NCBI RefSeq assembly: GCF_029910215.1
Contig: NZ_CP110396.1
Coordinates: forward strand, 1,240,001-1,304,000
DNA from: Paraburkholderia sp. D15
GTDB lineage: Bacteria; Pseudomonadota; Gammaproteobacteria; Burkholderiales; Burkholderiaceae
Direction: 5' to 3'
DNA: 64,000 nucleotides
The position numbers and the translations under genes were made by a program. Positions 36,124 through 45,190 of this stretch are shown in pieces (position 1 is the stretch's first letter; each line of letters starts with the position of its first letter). The notes under the pieces were generated by a model. That model saw only the letters and a program-made list of their open reading frames with translations, ran no database searches and was not told the DNA's origin.

Positions 36124-36801
36124 ATGACGCTCCACATTGGCCTGCTCGTGTTTCCGCGTGTGCAGCAACTCGATCTGACCGGACCGCATGACGTTTTCGC
36201 ATCGCTGCCCGATACCGTTGTGCATCTCGTATGGAAAGACCGTGCGCCGCTGCAGTCGAGCAGCAACCTGACCCTGGTGCCGAGCGCGACCTACGACGAC
36301 TGCCCCGCGCTCGATGTGATCTGCGTGCCGGGCGGCGTCGGTGTCAACGACTTGATGGAGGATCGGGAAACGCTCGACTTCATCCGCCGCCAGGCCGCCG
36401 GGGCGCGCTACGTGACCTCGGTATGCACGGGTGCGCTGGTGCTCGGTGCGGCCGGCCTGCTGCATGGCCGCCGCGCGACCACGCATTGGGCGTTTCACGA
36501 GCTGCTCGCACCGTTGGGCGCGATTCCGGTGCGCGAACGCGTGGTCCGCGACGGCAATCTGCTGACCGGCGGTGGTGTGACGGCGGGGATCGATTTCGCG
36601 CTGACGCTGGCAAGCGAACTGGTCGGAGAAAAGGAAGCGCAGGCAGTGCAGCTTCAGCTCGAATACGCGCCCGCGCCGCCGTTCGATTCGGGCAGCGTCG
36701 ATACCGCGCCGGCATCGATCGTGGCGCTGGCGCGCGAACGTTCCGCGGAATCGTTCGCGCGGCGCAAGGCGATCGTGGACCGCGTCGCCGCGACGCTTTG
36801 A
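36124..36801 (+). CDS. DJ-1/PfpI family protein (isonitrile hydratase-like)
   Basis: A 225-aa DJ-1 superfamily protein. The nucleophile elbow is TSVCTGALVLGAAGLL with the reactive Cys, and the Glu/Asp partner is in DLTGPHDVF. The pattern HWAFHELLAPLGAIPV is found in cyclohexyl-isocyanide hydratase (InhA)-type proteins. Isonitrile hydratase activity is possible but not certain, since the family is broad. It is controlled probably by the divergent GlxA-type regulator. Confidence 0.82.
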   Translation: MTLHIGLLVFPRVQQLDLTGPHDVFASLPDTVVHLVWKDRAPLQSSSNLTLVPSATYDDCPALDVICVPGGVGVNDLMEDRETLDFIRRQAAGARYVTSVCTGALVLGAAGLLHGRRATTHWAFHELLAPLGAIPVRERVVRDGNLLTGGGVTAGIDFALTLASELVGEKEAQAVQLQLEYAPAPPFDSGSVDTAPASIVALARERSAESFARRKAIVDRVAATL

Positions 36802-36872
36802 GAAGTTGGCGCTGGGGCGGCGTCGACGATAAGACGCGCGGCGCGCGGCTCGTTCGTTAAGCCGGCGTGAGA

Positions 36873-37586
36873 CTAGCCGGCGACGCTAGCACGACGCCAG
36901 CGCCCGGTGTCCGGACACACGACAACCGGTTCGCCATCGAACCGGACCTGTTCGTCATCGGGCAGAGTCGATGCAGCGGAAGCGACATCGAATGCGATAT
37001 CGAGCGCCTCGCTGACGTGCGGATCTTCGATGGCGAGTTCCCACGTGAGGAAGATCTGCACGGCGTCGTCGTCCGGCGCGAAGGCGGTGGCATCGAAGCG
37101 ATCGTTGTCGCGCCGAATCACGCCATGCGGTTGGCCGGTGTCGAACAACAGCGCCGTGCCTCGCGTCAGCGGAATGCGTCGGCCGGCGCCCGGGAAATGC
37201 ACGTCCTGCCCACGGTCCTCGCTCACGAAGAGATTGCAGAACGCCGCGCCGCCGTATTGGCTCGCATCGTGGTGATAGCGCGCGCCACGGCACGCCATCA
37301 ACGCGACATCGCTGGACGCCAGCACGCCGGGCAAGCCGAGCGCGCTCAACCAAGCCGACATGGCTTGCACGCAAGCCGTGTAGTTCGGCCAACGCGCACG
37401 CGCCCTGGCCAACGGCATGACTTCGACGTCGCCGGGTTCGAGCACCATGTTGGTCGCGATTTCCCGTTGCCAGTCCGCGATCAGACGCGCCGGCGGCATC
37501 GGAATGTCGAGCGTGGCGGATCGCACGATGCTGCTGACGCGTCGGCTGCGGATCACGTCGCCGCTCCAGAAGAACGATGTCAGCAT
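36873..37586 (-). CDS. 2OG-Fe(II) dioxygenase family protein
   Basis: A 237-aa protein with the iron-binding facial triad of 2-oxoglutarate oxygenases: the HxD pair in ARYHHDAS and the distal His in TGQPHGVIRR, whose Arg would bind 2-oxoglutarate. The phrase GGAAFCNLFVSED and LTRGTALLFDTG fit the double-stranded beta-helix. It resembles AlkB/prolyl-hydroxylase-like small oxygenases. The substrate is unknown and it has no operon partner. Confidence 0.78.
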   Translation of the reverse strand: MLTSFFWSGDVIRSRRVSSIVRSATLDIPMPPARLIADWQREIATNMVLEPGDVEVMPLARARARWPNYTACVQAMSAWLSALGLPGVLASSDVALMACRGARYHHDASQYGGAAFCNLFVSEDRGQDVHFPGAGRRIPLTRGTALLFDTGQPHGVIRRDNDRFDATAFAPDDDAVQIFLTWELAIEDPHVSEALDIAFDVASAASTLPDDEQVRFDGEPVVVCPDTGRWRRASVAG

Positions 37587-37641
37587 GCCACGCTCTCTCC
37601 GCCCGCTTCTTTCACCGAGGGCTTATATCCGCTCGACACGA

Positions 37642-38331
37642 TCACTTCCTTTTGCGCGGAGCGGCCGGCGTTTCGGGTTTTGCCTCGGGTTTTGCCGACA
37701 CCTCGGTAGGCGTCCCGCACATCATCGCAACGCCGGCCTTGGCCGTGGCGCGCAACGATGCGCGCGAATCTCCGGCGCGCGACCGCACCGCAAGCGTGTG
37801 GAGGATCGCCGACGCGATTTTCGCCAACACGGCGGGATTCGCGGATGCATCGATTTCGCCTTGCGCCCTCGCACGCTCGAAACGCCGCTCGAAGGCGGCA
37901 TCGAAAATATTCAGACCTGCGGCGAGTTTGTCGCGAACCTCTTCATCCGCGCGCGACTCGGCGAGTGCCGTGCCGATCAGAAAGCAGCCGCGCGGCGTAT
38001 CGCTGCCAGGAAAGTAGATGGCCAACGCGCCGTCATAGACGGCCATCAACGCGCTGCCCAATGGACGCTCCCCGCCGAGCGCAGCCTCCATTCCCTGCAG
38101 ACCGTACTCGATGTAGCGATCCAGCGAGCTCAGGTAGAGCGCGTGCTTGTCGCCGAACGCGCCATACAGGCTGGGCCGATTCATACCGGTGGCCTCGCTC
38201 AGCGCGTCGAGCGATGTGCCCGCGTAACCGCCTTGCCAGAACGCGTCGCGCGCGTCGCTGAGCGCCTGATCGGGATCGTAGTTGCGAGGCCGCCCGCGCG
38301 CCCGCTTGTCGTTTTTTGTACCGTCATGCAT
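37642..38331 (-). CDS. TetR/AcrR family transcriptional regulator
   Basis: A 229-aa regulator with an N-terminal HTH (GYAGTSLDALSEATGMNRPSLYGAFGDKHALY) and an effector domain starting at about residue 80. I chose ATG 38331 (MHDGTKNDKRARGRPR); a GTG five codons upstream is possible, and neither has a good ribosome site. The C-terminus ends in Lys- and Pro-rich sequence. It is divergent from a glutathione S-transferase gene whose -10 box is covered by a palindrome, which suggests repression of that gene. Confidence 0.88.
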   Translation of the reverse strand: MHDGTKNDKRARGRPRNYDPDQALSDARDAFWQGGYAGTSLDALSEATGMNRPSLYGAFGDKHALYLSSLDRYIEYGLQGMEAALGGERPLGSALMAVYDGALAIYFPGSDTPRGCFLIGTALAESRADEEVRDKLAAGLNIFDAAFERRFERARAQGEIDASANPAVLAKIASAILHTLAVRSRAGDSRASLRATAKAGVAMMCGTPTEVSAKPEAKPETPAAPRKRK

Positions 38332-38339
38332 AAAAATAG

Positions 38340-38369
38340 TTGCCACCAGTGATTTTTATACACTATAGT
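38340..38369 (+). promoter_or_regulatory. Promoter of the GST gene with overlapping palindrome
   Basis: -35 TTGCCA (38340-38345) and -10 TATAGT (38364-38369) have an 18-bp spacer. The -10 box lies inside the perfect palindrome ACTATAGT (38362-38369), a plausible TetR half-operator centre. Confidence 0.5.
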
Positions 38370-38402
38370 ACAAAAACAATATCAACGACGGGAGTGATGA
38401 GC

Positions 38403-39050
38403 ATGGAGCTTTATTTTTCGCCGCTGGCGTGTTCGCTGGCCACGCGTATCGCGTTGTACGAAGCGAGCGCGGACGCGGGTTTTATCGAAGTGGACAACCA
38501 GTCGAAGCGTCTTCGCGACGGTTCCGATTTTTACCCGATCAACGCTTTGGGGCAGGTGCCGGTTCTGCGCACCGATGACGGCTGGTTGTTGAAGGAGAAC
38601 ACCGCCATCCTGCCGTACGTTGCGGACGCCTATCCGGAAAGCGGGCTGGCGCCGGCAGCGGGCACGGCGGCGCGCGCGAAGCTGCAGGAGTGGCTGGGTT
38701 TCATCAGCACGGAATTGCACAAGGGTGTATTCGTGACGCTGCTGGACCCGGAGGCATCGGCGGAGGTGCGGAGCTACACGCATCAGCGCGTGGCGCTGCG
38801 CTTTGGCGTACTGGACCGGCATTTCGCCGAGCACGAATTCCTGCAGGACGGATTCAGCGTCGCGGATGCGTATCTCGTGACCGTCCTGAACTGGGCGCAA
38901 TACAGCGGTATCGATTTGAAGGCATGGCCGAATGTGAAAAAGTACTACCTGAAAATGGCCGAGCGGCCGACGGTAGCGAGAGCGCTGGCGGAAGAAATGC
39001 AGCTTTTCGCGGAAGAGCAAGTCAGGCGCAAACAAGCGAAGGCATCCTGA
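38403..39050 (+). CDS. Glutathione S-transferase (beta-class-like)
   Basis: A 215-aa GST. The N-terminal thioredoxin-like domain has MELYFSPLACSLATRIAL, with the Cys-Ser of bacterial beta-class enzymes, and NALGQVPVLRTDDGWLLKENTAIL carries the cis-Pro and glutathione-binding Glu. The all-helical C-terminal domain ends FAEEQVRRKQAKAS. ATG 38403 is 8 bases from a GGGAG ribosome site, better than the ATG at 38397. It is probably repressed by the divergent TetR protein. Confidence 0.9.
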   Translation: MELYFSPLACSLATRIALYEASADAGFIEVDNQSKRLRDGSDFYPINALGQVPVLRTDDGWLLKENTAILPYVADAYPESGLAPAAGTAARAKLQEWLGFISTELHKGVFVTLLDPEASAEVRSYTHQRVALRFGVLDRHFAEHEFLQDGFSVADAYLVTVLNWAQYSGIDLKAWPNVKKYYLKMAERPTVARALAEEMQLFAEEQVRRKQAKAS

Positions 39051-39285
39051 TTAACCCAGGGTAGACCTCAGGACCGACTCCGGCGGCTCGCAAAGCGCCG
39101 CCGGAAGAGTGATTGATATGCCACTGGCGCGGCGTGCGCCAGATGAAGGATTTCAGCGGCAACATTAATCGACCGCAAATAGCGGGACAAAAAGACACCG
39201 CTACACGACATCGCAAGATAATACTCAAAGCCTCAAAACCGCCAAACGCGAAACCCATCCAACCTGTCGCGGACGCCAGTCTCGC

Positions 39286-39735
39286 TTACCACGGCGACCG
39301 TTTATCGCTCTTCCCAAATCGTATAACGCGCGTTTCAGCTTCGTCGACGGCGAACACCGGTGCGGACAGCAATTGCTGCTCATGCAGATCGAGAATACGA
39401 ATAATCGACGAGCAATCCGCCACCGCAATCGACCATACGTTCTGATTCGCGCTGCGGGCTGCGGCATCCAGAATGCGCTCGGCGTCGAGATATAACTCGC
39501 GTTCCGCCGTGCCGAACCCGGCCTGTTGCAGATACCAGGCAAGATAAAGCGCCTTGACGAGTTTGACCAGTAACTCGCCATTGCCGTTACCCGTTTTGAA
39601 CGCGGCCAGCGCCAGATGCCAGCAAAGCGACTGCTCACGCACATAGTTCGCGCTATGCGGCAGAAGATCGGCCTTACCCAATGGTTTTCGGCGCGTTTGA
39701 TTCCCCGTTACCCGTTTTTTACGATGCTGAGACAT
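39286..39735 (-). CDS. Small conserved Burkholderiales protein, Fis-annotated type
   Basis: A 149-aa protein whose start (RKPLGKADLLPHSANYVREQSLCWHLALAAFKTGNG, in parts RKPLGKADLLP and LALAAFKTGNG) resembles proteins often labelled Fis-family in Burkholderia. I see no clear Fis HTH, so that label is doubtful. The middle is helical (LLVKLVKALYLAWYLQQAGFG). The function is unknown. A perfect 19-bp palindrome lies about 100 bases upstream of its start. Confidence 0.6.
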   Translation of the reverse strand: MSQHRKKRVTGNQTRRKPLGKADLLPHSANYVREQSLCWHLALAAFKTGNGNGELLVKLVKALYLAWYLQQAGFGTAERELYLDAERILDAAARSANQNVWSIAVADCSSIIRILDLHEQQLLSAPVFAVDEAETRVIRFGKSDKRSPW

Positions 39736-40239
39736 GGATCGTTATTCTGCGTGAAGCCGTTTTTTAATCCCAGCATCGTAATCGAAACGGCACACGAACA
39801 TAACCATACGGACAACATTTAACAAAAAATAATCAATATGCTGTCAGCATATTTTCGCGGCAAATTCATTATTCTCGACGGACGTTGTGTTATTCCGGCG
39901 GCGGCATGCTCGCATTAGAAGAGGCATTTGGAATACGCTAATCCGTGCCGACCGCAATCACGCTTCCACACGCAATTTGATTCGGGTAATAAATGCGATC
40001 GAATCGAATTGACCGGCAAGATATGCCAGTTTTCCAATCGAGCGATGGCTTATCGCCGCCATCTCACACCCGGAAACGTCCCGCGCTCCCAGCTACGCGC
40101 CATCCGCGTTTCCGATAAGAAAGAAAATCATCGAGCCGCCGCGCCGCGCCTTCCCTCACCGGCCGAGGCCGCGAGTCTCAATGTTATGATCGGAAACACC
40201 ACACGCCCACGAAGGCGAGCTTTCAAGCTGTCGGACCCC
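39736..40239. other. Intergenic region upstream of the Fis-annotated and XRE-cupin genes
   Basis: About 500 bases, A/T-rich from 39780 to 39900, with no convincing gene. It holds the palindrome at 39835-39853 described separately. The rest is a probable divergent promoter region. Confidence 0.5.
39835..39853. promoter_or_regulatory. Perfect 19-bp palindrome
   Basis: AATATGCTG-T-CAGCATATT has nine perfectly matching bases in each arm. It sits in an A/T-rich stretch between two divergent genes. It may be an operator, or a short terminator since TTTT follows on the plus strand; an operator is more likely from its position. Confidence 0.55.
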
Positions 40240-40872
40240 ATGGATACTCATCTCACCAAACCCGCCGATCCCTCCACCGCGGACCTCGGCCGTCGCGTGC
40301 GCGCCGCCCGTCAGGCGCAGGACCTGACGCTGGAAACCGCGAGCCGCCTGTGCGGCGTATCCCGCTCGACGCTTTCCAAGGTCGAGAACGGCCTGATGTC
40401 GCCCACCTTCGACGTGCTGCAGAAAATCGTGCTGGGTCTGAAGATCGAAATCGGCGAGTTGTTCGGCTCGACGCCCAAAGTCAGCGCGAGCGGCCGTCGC
40501 GCGCTCACGCGCAGGAACGAAGGTCAGCGTCACGCGTACCGCGGCTATCAAATGGAATTGCTCGCCACCGACCTCGCGCACAAGGCGATGCTGCCGTTCC
40601 GCATCCGCATCTCCGCGCACACGCTCGATGCCTTCGACGACTGGGGCCGTCATGAAGGCGAAGAGTTTCTGTACGTGATCAGCGGCAGCGTGTGCCTGTA
40701 TTCCGAGCTGTATGCGCCCACGCATCTGAATGCCGGCGACAGTCTGTACTTCGACAGCCGCACCGGCCATGCCGCGGTGTCGACCAGCGAGGAAGACGCC
40801 GAAGTGTTGTGGATGGCCACCAGCGCCGACATTCCATCGGCGCCGGCCGCTGGCGAGACCTCGAAGAAATAA
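40240..40872 (+). CDS. XRE-family regulator with C-terminal cupin domain
   Basis: A 210-aa protein. The N-terminal HTH is DLGRRVRAARQAQDLTLETASRLCGVSRSTLSKVENG (key parts LTLETASRLCGVS and STLSKVENG), followed by a cupin (WGRHEGEEFLYVISGSVCLYSELYAP and LNAGDSLYFDSRTGHA). This is the layout of small regulators that sense a metabolite and control a neighbouring catabolic gene set. ATG 40240 is chosen because the HTH begins shortly after; an ATG at 40186 is possible. It converges on the FAD/Fe-S oxidoreductase gene. Confidence 0.87.
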   Translation: MDTHLTKPADPSTADLGRRVRAARQAQDLTLETASRLCGVSRSTLSKVENGLMSPTFDVLQKIVLGLKIEIGELFGSTPKVSASGRRALTRRNEGQRHAYRGYQMELLATDLAHKAMLPFRIRISAHTLDAFDDWGRHEGEEFLYVISGSVCLYSELYAPTHLNAGDSLYFDSRTGHAAVSTSEEDAEVLWMATSADIPSAPAAGETSKK

Positions 40873-40929
40873 CGCGTCCGCCCTTACGCATCACTCCGCC
40901 GCGACATCCACGTTCACCCTTTCACACTT

Positions 40930-43900
40930 TCACACGCTCGCGCCTTCCCGCGCCGCCGCCAACGCACGCTGCGCGAGTTGCGCGATATGGAGCGTGTGCT
41001 GCCCGGTCCCCTGTTCGATCTGCTCGCGGCAACTGAAACCGTTGGTCAAGACGATCGTCTCCGCATTCGCCGAGCACGCGTCGCGCACGGCGGGAAACAG
41101 GGTGTTCTCGCCGATCTTCTCCGACAGATCGCGATGCGCGGCATTGAAGCCGAACGAGCCGGCCATCCCGCAGCACCCCGTGTCGAGCAGTTTCCATGTC
41201 ACGCCGAGTTTGTTCAGCAACGCTGCATCGCCCTGCATGCCGAATAGCGCCTTCTGATGGCAATGGCCGTGCACGATCACGTCGGCGGCGAGCGTCGGCC
41301 ATTCGAACGGCTGACGCGCGACGAAATCCGAAAACAGGAACGTTTGCGCGGACAGTTGCTTCGCCAGCGCGTGACCGGGAAGCTGCTTCAGCAACTCGTC
41401 CTTGAACACCGACAGACAGCCGGGTTCGAGACCGACCACCGGGACACCGGCGGCGATGTCGTCCGCGAGATCGTCGACGATATGCGTGAGCAGTTCACGC
41501 GCGCGTTCGAGCAAGCCGAAATCGTAGAGCGGGCGTCCGCAGCACAGGCGCCGCTTCGGCAGCACCACGTGCCAGCCGAGTCGGGTCAATACATCCACGG
41601 CGGCTTGCGCGACGTCGGGCGTGAAGTGATCGTTGAACGTGTCGATCCAGAGAATGACCTTTTTGCCCGCATCGCTACGCGTTGCGCTCGACACGGGCGA
41701 CGCACGCCTGGCCATCTGCCGATACGTGGTGGTCGCGAAACGCGGCAGCTCACGCGTCTGCGCAACGCCCGCGATCCACTTGCCGAACGACGACACCCCC
41801 GGCGCGGACGTCATGAAATTGGTCAAGCGCGGAAAGCGCGCGGCCCACGGCGCCCACTCGCCGATGCGACCCATGAACCACGCCTGCCGCGGACGCCGAT
41901 GCGTCTCGTGATAGTGCGATAAAAACTCGGCTTTGTACGACGCCATGTCCGTATGCGTCGGGCAATCGGATTTGCAGCCCTTGCACGCGAGGCAGGTATC
42001 GAGCGCGTCCTTGACCTCGCGGCTCTGCCAGCCGTCGGCGATCACGTCGCCTTGCAGCATCTCCCAGAACAGATGCGCGCGGCCGCGCGTCGAATAGCGT
42101 TCCTCGCGCGTGGCGCGATAGCTCGGGCACATCGTGCCGCCATCGAGCGAGCGGCACTTGCCCATGCCGATGCAGCGCTCGATCTCGCGCTGGAACCCTT
42201 CGCCCTCGGCGCTCGCGAACGTGAGCTTCGTTTGCAGGGTCACCGGTTTGTAGGCCGGGCCCATCCGCAGATTTTCGTCGGCGCGATAGGCATGCACGAC
42301 CTTGCCCGGATTCAGCCGGTTGGCCGGGTCCCAGATCGCCTTGAACTGCTCCATCGCCTGCATCAGTTCGGGGCCGTACATGATCGGCAGAAACTCGGCC
42401 TTGGCCTGGCCGTCGCCGTGTTCGCCCGACAGCGAGCCGCCGAATTCGACCACCAGCTCCGCCGCTTCGCGCAGAAAATTGCGCCACGTCGCCACGCCCG
42501 CCGCGCTGCGCAGATCGAAGGTGATGCGCGCGTGCACGCAGCCGTCGCCGAAATGACCATAGAGACTCGTCTCGTAGCCATAGCGGTCCACCAGCGCCTG
42601 AAACGCGCGCAGATAGTCGCCCAGGCGCAGCGGATCGACCGCCGCATCTTCCCAGCCGACCACCGGATCGGGCGTGCCGTCGTCCACCGACAAAGCCACC
42701 GCCGACGCGCCCGTCTCGCGAATCGACCACACCTTCGCCTGCATCGCGCGATCGTCGACGAGCATTGCCGATACGTTCGGCCCTGCTTCGCCCGACGAGA
42801 AATACGCGGCGGCATCGCGCGCCTGGCGCAACACCGCCTCTTGCGTATCCGCGCCGAATTCGAGCACGACCCATGCGTCGCCGGGCGGCAGCAACGCGAT
42901 CTCGTCCTTCTTCAGACCACGCGCCTGCAGACCGCGAATGATCGCGCGATCGAGTCCCTCGATCGCGATCGGCTCGCAGCGCATGAAATGCGGCACGGCA
43001 TCCGCCGCGGTGTAGATGTCGGTGAAGCCGACCACGACGATCACGCGCTTCGCCGGACTCTTCACGAGACGCACCTTGGCCTGCAAGGTCACCGCGCAGG
43101 TGCCCTCGGTGCCCACCAGCGCACGCGCGACGTTAAAGCAGTTTTCGGGCAGCAGTTGATCGAGATTGAAGCCCGACACGCGTCGCTTGATGCGCGGAAA
43201 TTTCGCGCGGATCTGTTCGGCGTAGGTGTCGCGCAACTGCCGCAGCGCCGCGTAGATTTCGCCCTGACGGCCACCGGCCGCGATGATGCGTTCGAGTTCG
43301 TCGTCGGCGGTGGGGCCGACCCAGAAACGCGCACCGTCGAAGGTTGCGATTTCCAGCGCCTCGACATTCTCCACGGTCTTGCCCGCCATCACCGAATGCG
43401 CGCCGCACGAGTTATTGGCGATCATGCCGCCAAGCGTGCAGCGGCTGTGTGTGGCGGGATCGGGGGCGAAGGTGAGGCCATGTCGTTCGGCGGCATCGCG
43501 CAAGGTGTCGCAAACCACGCCCGGCTCGACGATCGCCGTGCCCGCAACCGGATCGATCGACACCACGCGGTTCACGTACTTGCTCGCATCGGCCACGACC
43601 GCGACGTTCACGCACTGGCCGTTCTGCGACGTGCCGCCGCCGCGCGGCAGAAATGGCACGTCGTTGCGGCGGCACGCGGCGAGCGTGGCCAGCAGATCGT
43701 CGACATCCGCCGGCACCACGACGCCGAGCGGCACTTGCCGGTAGTTCGACGCATCGGATGCGTACAGCGCTTTCGAGCCTTGATCGAAGCGCACTTCGCC
43801 GCGCACGTGACTGCGCAGATCCGCCTCGAGCGCCTGCATCACGGCGGCGGTGCGCCTGAACGGCGTGGCAGGCGCGCGCCGTGCGTGAGCCGTGCGCGGC

Positions 43901-43947
43901 ACGGCCTCGTTCGATGCGCTCATGTCCGCGTCTTGCGCTTCATTCAC
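40930..43947 (-). CDS. FAD/Fe-S oxidoreductase, D-2-hydroxyglutarate dehydrogenase-like (YdiJ type)
   Basis: A 1005-aa fusion enzyme. The N-terminal FAD_binding_4 domain has PFLPRGGGTSQNGQ and CTLGGMIANNSCGAHS; an FAD-oxidase C-terminal domain follows (FGDGCVHARI, GSLSGEHGDGQAKAEFLP). Two ferredoxin-like clusters are CIGMGKC...GTMCPSYR and CLACKGCKSDCPTH. C-terminal CCG motifs occur in CCGRPLYDFG and CCGMAGSFG. This matches E. coli YdiJ in size and order. GTG 43947 has a GAGGA ribosome site 6 bases away. Coupled to the HglS-like gene, it probably oxidises D-2-hydroxyglutarate to 2-oxoglutarate. Confidence 0.85.
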   Translation of the reverse strand: MNEAQDADMSASNEAVPRTAHARRAPATPFRRTAAVMQALEADLRSHVRGEVRFDQGSKALYASDASNYRQVPLGVVVPADVDDLLATLAACRRNDVPFLPRGGGTSQNGQCVNVAVVADASKYVNRVVSIDPVAGTAIVEPGVVCDTLRDAAERHGLTFAPDPATHSRCTLGGMIANNSCGAHSVMAGKTVENVEALEIATFDGARFWVGPTADDELERIIAAGGRQGEIYAALRQLRDTYAEQIRAKFPRIKRRVSGFNLDQLLPENCFNVARALVGTEGTCAVTLQAKVRLVKSPAKRVIVVVGFTDIYTAADAVPHFMRCEPIAIEGLDRAIIRGLQARGLKKDEIALLPPGDAWVVLEFGADTQEAVLRQARDAAAYFSSGEAGPNVSAMLVDDRAMQAKVWSIRETGASAVALSVDDGTPDPVVGWEDAAVDPLRLGDYLRAFQALVDRYGYETSLYGHFGDGCVHARITFDLRSAAGVATWRNFLREAAELVVEFGGSLSGEHGDGQAKAEFLPIMYGPELMQAMEQFKAIWDPANRLNPGKVVHAYRADENLRMGPAYKPVTLQTKLTFASAEGEGFQREIERCIGMGKCRSLDGGTMCPSYRATREERYSTRGRAHLFWEMLQGDVIADGWQSREVKDALDTCLACKGCKSDCPTHTDMASYKAEFLSHYHETHRRPRQAWFMGRIGEWAPWAARFPRLTNFMTSAPGVSSFGKWIAGVAQTRELPRFATTTYRQMARRASPVSSATRSDAGKKVILWIDTFNDHFTPDVAQAAVDVLTRLGWHVVLPKRRLCCGRPLYDFGLLERARELLTHIVDDLADDIAAGVPVVGLEPGCLSVFKDELLKQLPGHALAKQLSAQTFLFSDFVARQPFEWPTLAADVIVHGHCHQKALFGMQGDAALLNKLGVTWKLLDTGCCGMAGSFGFNAAHRDLSEKIGENTLFPAVRDACSANAETIVLTNGFSCREQIEQGTGQHTLHIAQLAQRALAAAREGASV

Positions 43948-43976
43948 GGTGTTTCCTCGTCTGTCGCGTGCGGCGC

Positions 43977-45014
43977 TTACGCAGCCTGGCTCGCGGTCAT
44001 CTTGAAGATGCCTTGCGCGTTGCCGGCGTCGAAGCGCAGATCCGTTTCCCAACGGCGCGCGTCCTGATCGAACGTGCGCTTGCGCGTGATGAACTCGTAG
44101 AACGAACCCGGCACCTCGCGCGTCACCGTGCCGCCGTCCGCCGCGACGAATTCGCGCCGCACGATGTCCGCACGATACGCGGTCTGGAACACGCGACCGG
44201 AGCGCGAGCGCTCCACTTCCGGCTTCATCGGACGGCCCTTGGCCTTCTCGTCGTCGGACAGCTTGAAGACGTCCGCGACGCGATCGGTGGCGTGATTGAA
44301 CGCATTGCCTTCGGTGGCGATCCACGCCATTTCCGCCGACTCCTTCAACAATACTTCGTAATCGGCTTCGCGGGGCGTCTCGTGCTGACGCGCGAACGCA
44401 CCGACGATCACCGGCAGCAATTCGTGCGCCGCGTCGAGCGGCAACACGCCGTCGCGTTCGAGTTCCCACAGCAAGCCTGCCGCGCGCGGCGTCAACGGAT
44501 CGCGCGACGCGCCGATCACGTTCGTCACCGCCTGCTGGAACGCCGCCGAAAAACGCTCGGGATGCAACTCGCTGACGAAGAATTGCGAGATCTCATCCGG
44601 CGCGTCGTCGTGCGCCCACGCGCGGCCGGTCATGCCCAACCGGTCGAGCGGATAGCGGCCGTTGATGCTGAAGCCAAGCGGACGCAGAATGCGCGCGAAC
44701 GCCGCCTCGCCGGTCGGCAGCGCGCCGCTGTGCGGCCAGCGCACCGTACGCAGCGCGCCGTGATCGAAATACACGCTGCCGCCGGCGGCGATCGTTTCGT
44801 CCGTATAGCGGCGGCCGTTCGGCGAGCGCGCCAGCAAATCCTCGAACAACGCCATGTTCATCGCCTGCGCGAGTTCGGCGCGCGTGACGCTGCCCTCTTC
44901 CCACTCGTTCAGAATCCGCGGATGGTTCAGCGTGGCGAACAGCCGCAAGGTGGTGTCGGCGCCGAGCAGCTTCAGCAGCAATTGTTCGACATTAGCATTC
45001 TTGATGTTTCGCAT
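43977..45014 (-). CDS. hglS: 2-oxoadipate dioxygenase/decarboxylase (HglS, DUF1338)
   Basis: A 345-aa DUF1338 protein of the VOC-like metal enzyme group. The metal-binding His lies in VYFDHGALRTV with the Arg four residues later that fits the substrate-recognising Arg described for the Pseudomonas enzyme; the second His is in GNAFNHATDR and the Glu in SFYEFI. These enzymes convert 2-oxoadipate to D-2-hydroxyglutarate in lysine catabolism. Start chosen at MRNIKNANVEQLL. The next gene encodes a D-2-hydroxyglutarate dehydrogenase-like enzyme, which completes the route to 2-oxoglutarate. Confidence 0.87.
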   Translation of the reverse strand: MRNIKNANVEQLLLKLLGADTTLRLFATLNHPRILNEWEEGSVTRAELAQAMNMALFEDLLARSPNGRRYTDETIAAGGSVYFDHGALRTVRWPHSGALPTGEAAFARILRPLGFSINGRYPLDRLGMTGRAWAHDDAPDEISQFFVSELHPERFSAAFQQAVTNVIGASRDPLTPRAAGLLWELERDGVLPLDAAHELLPVIVGAFARQHETPREADYEVLLKESAEMAWIATEGNAFNHATDRVADVFKLSDDEKAKGRPMKPEVERSRSGRVFQTAYRADIVRREFVAADGGTVTREVPGSFYEFITRKRTFDQDARRWETDLRFDAGNAQGIFKMTASQAA

Positions 45015-45190
45015 ATCGGTTCTGTATCGGGCTTCGAGTGGGGCATCGCGCGTTCGCCGACGCGCCGATGAGGTCTGCAGATAGGCGCACGGCGCGTACC
45101 ACCGCAGACTGGAAGGCATGATTATTCAAAAATCGCGAAGCTCCCGTAAAGCGAGATAAAATCGCCACTTGATGCGTTTTTGGAATCAAC

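Noticed and set aside
41953..44067. 704-aa plus-strand frame opposite the FAD/Fe-S enzyme
   Set aside because: Antisense shadow of a gene with complete FAD and iron-sulfur motifs.
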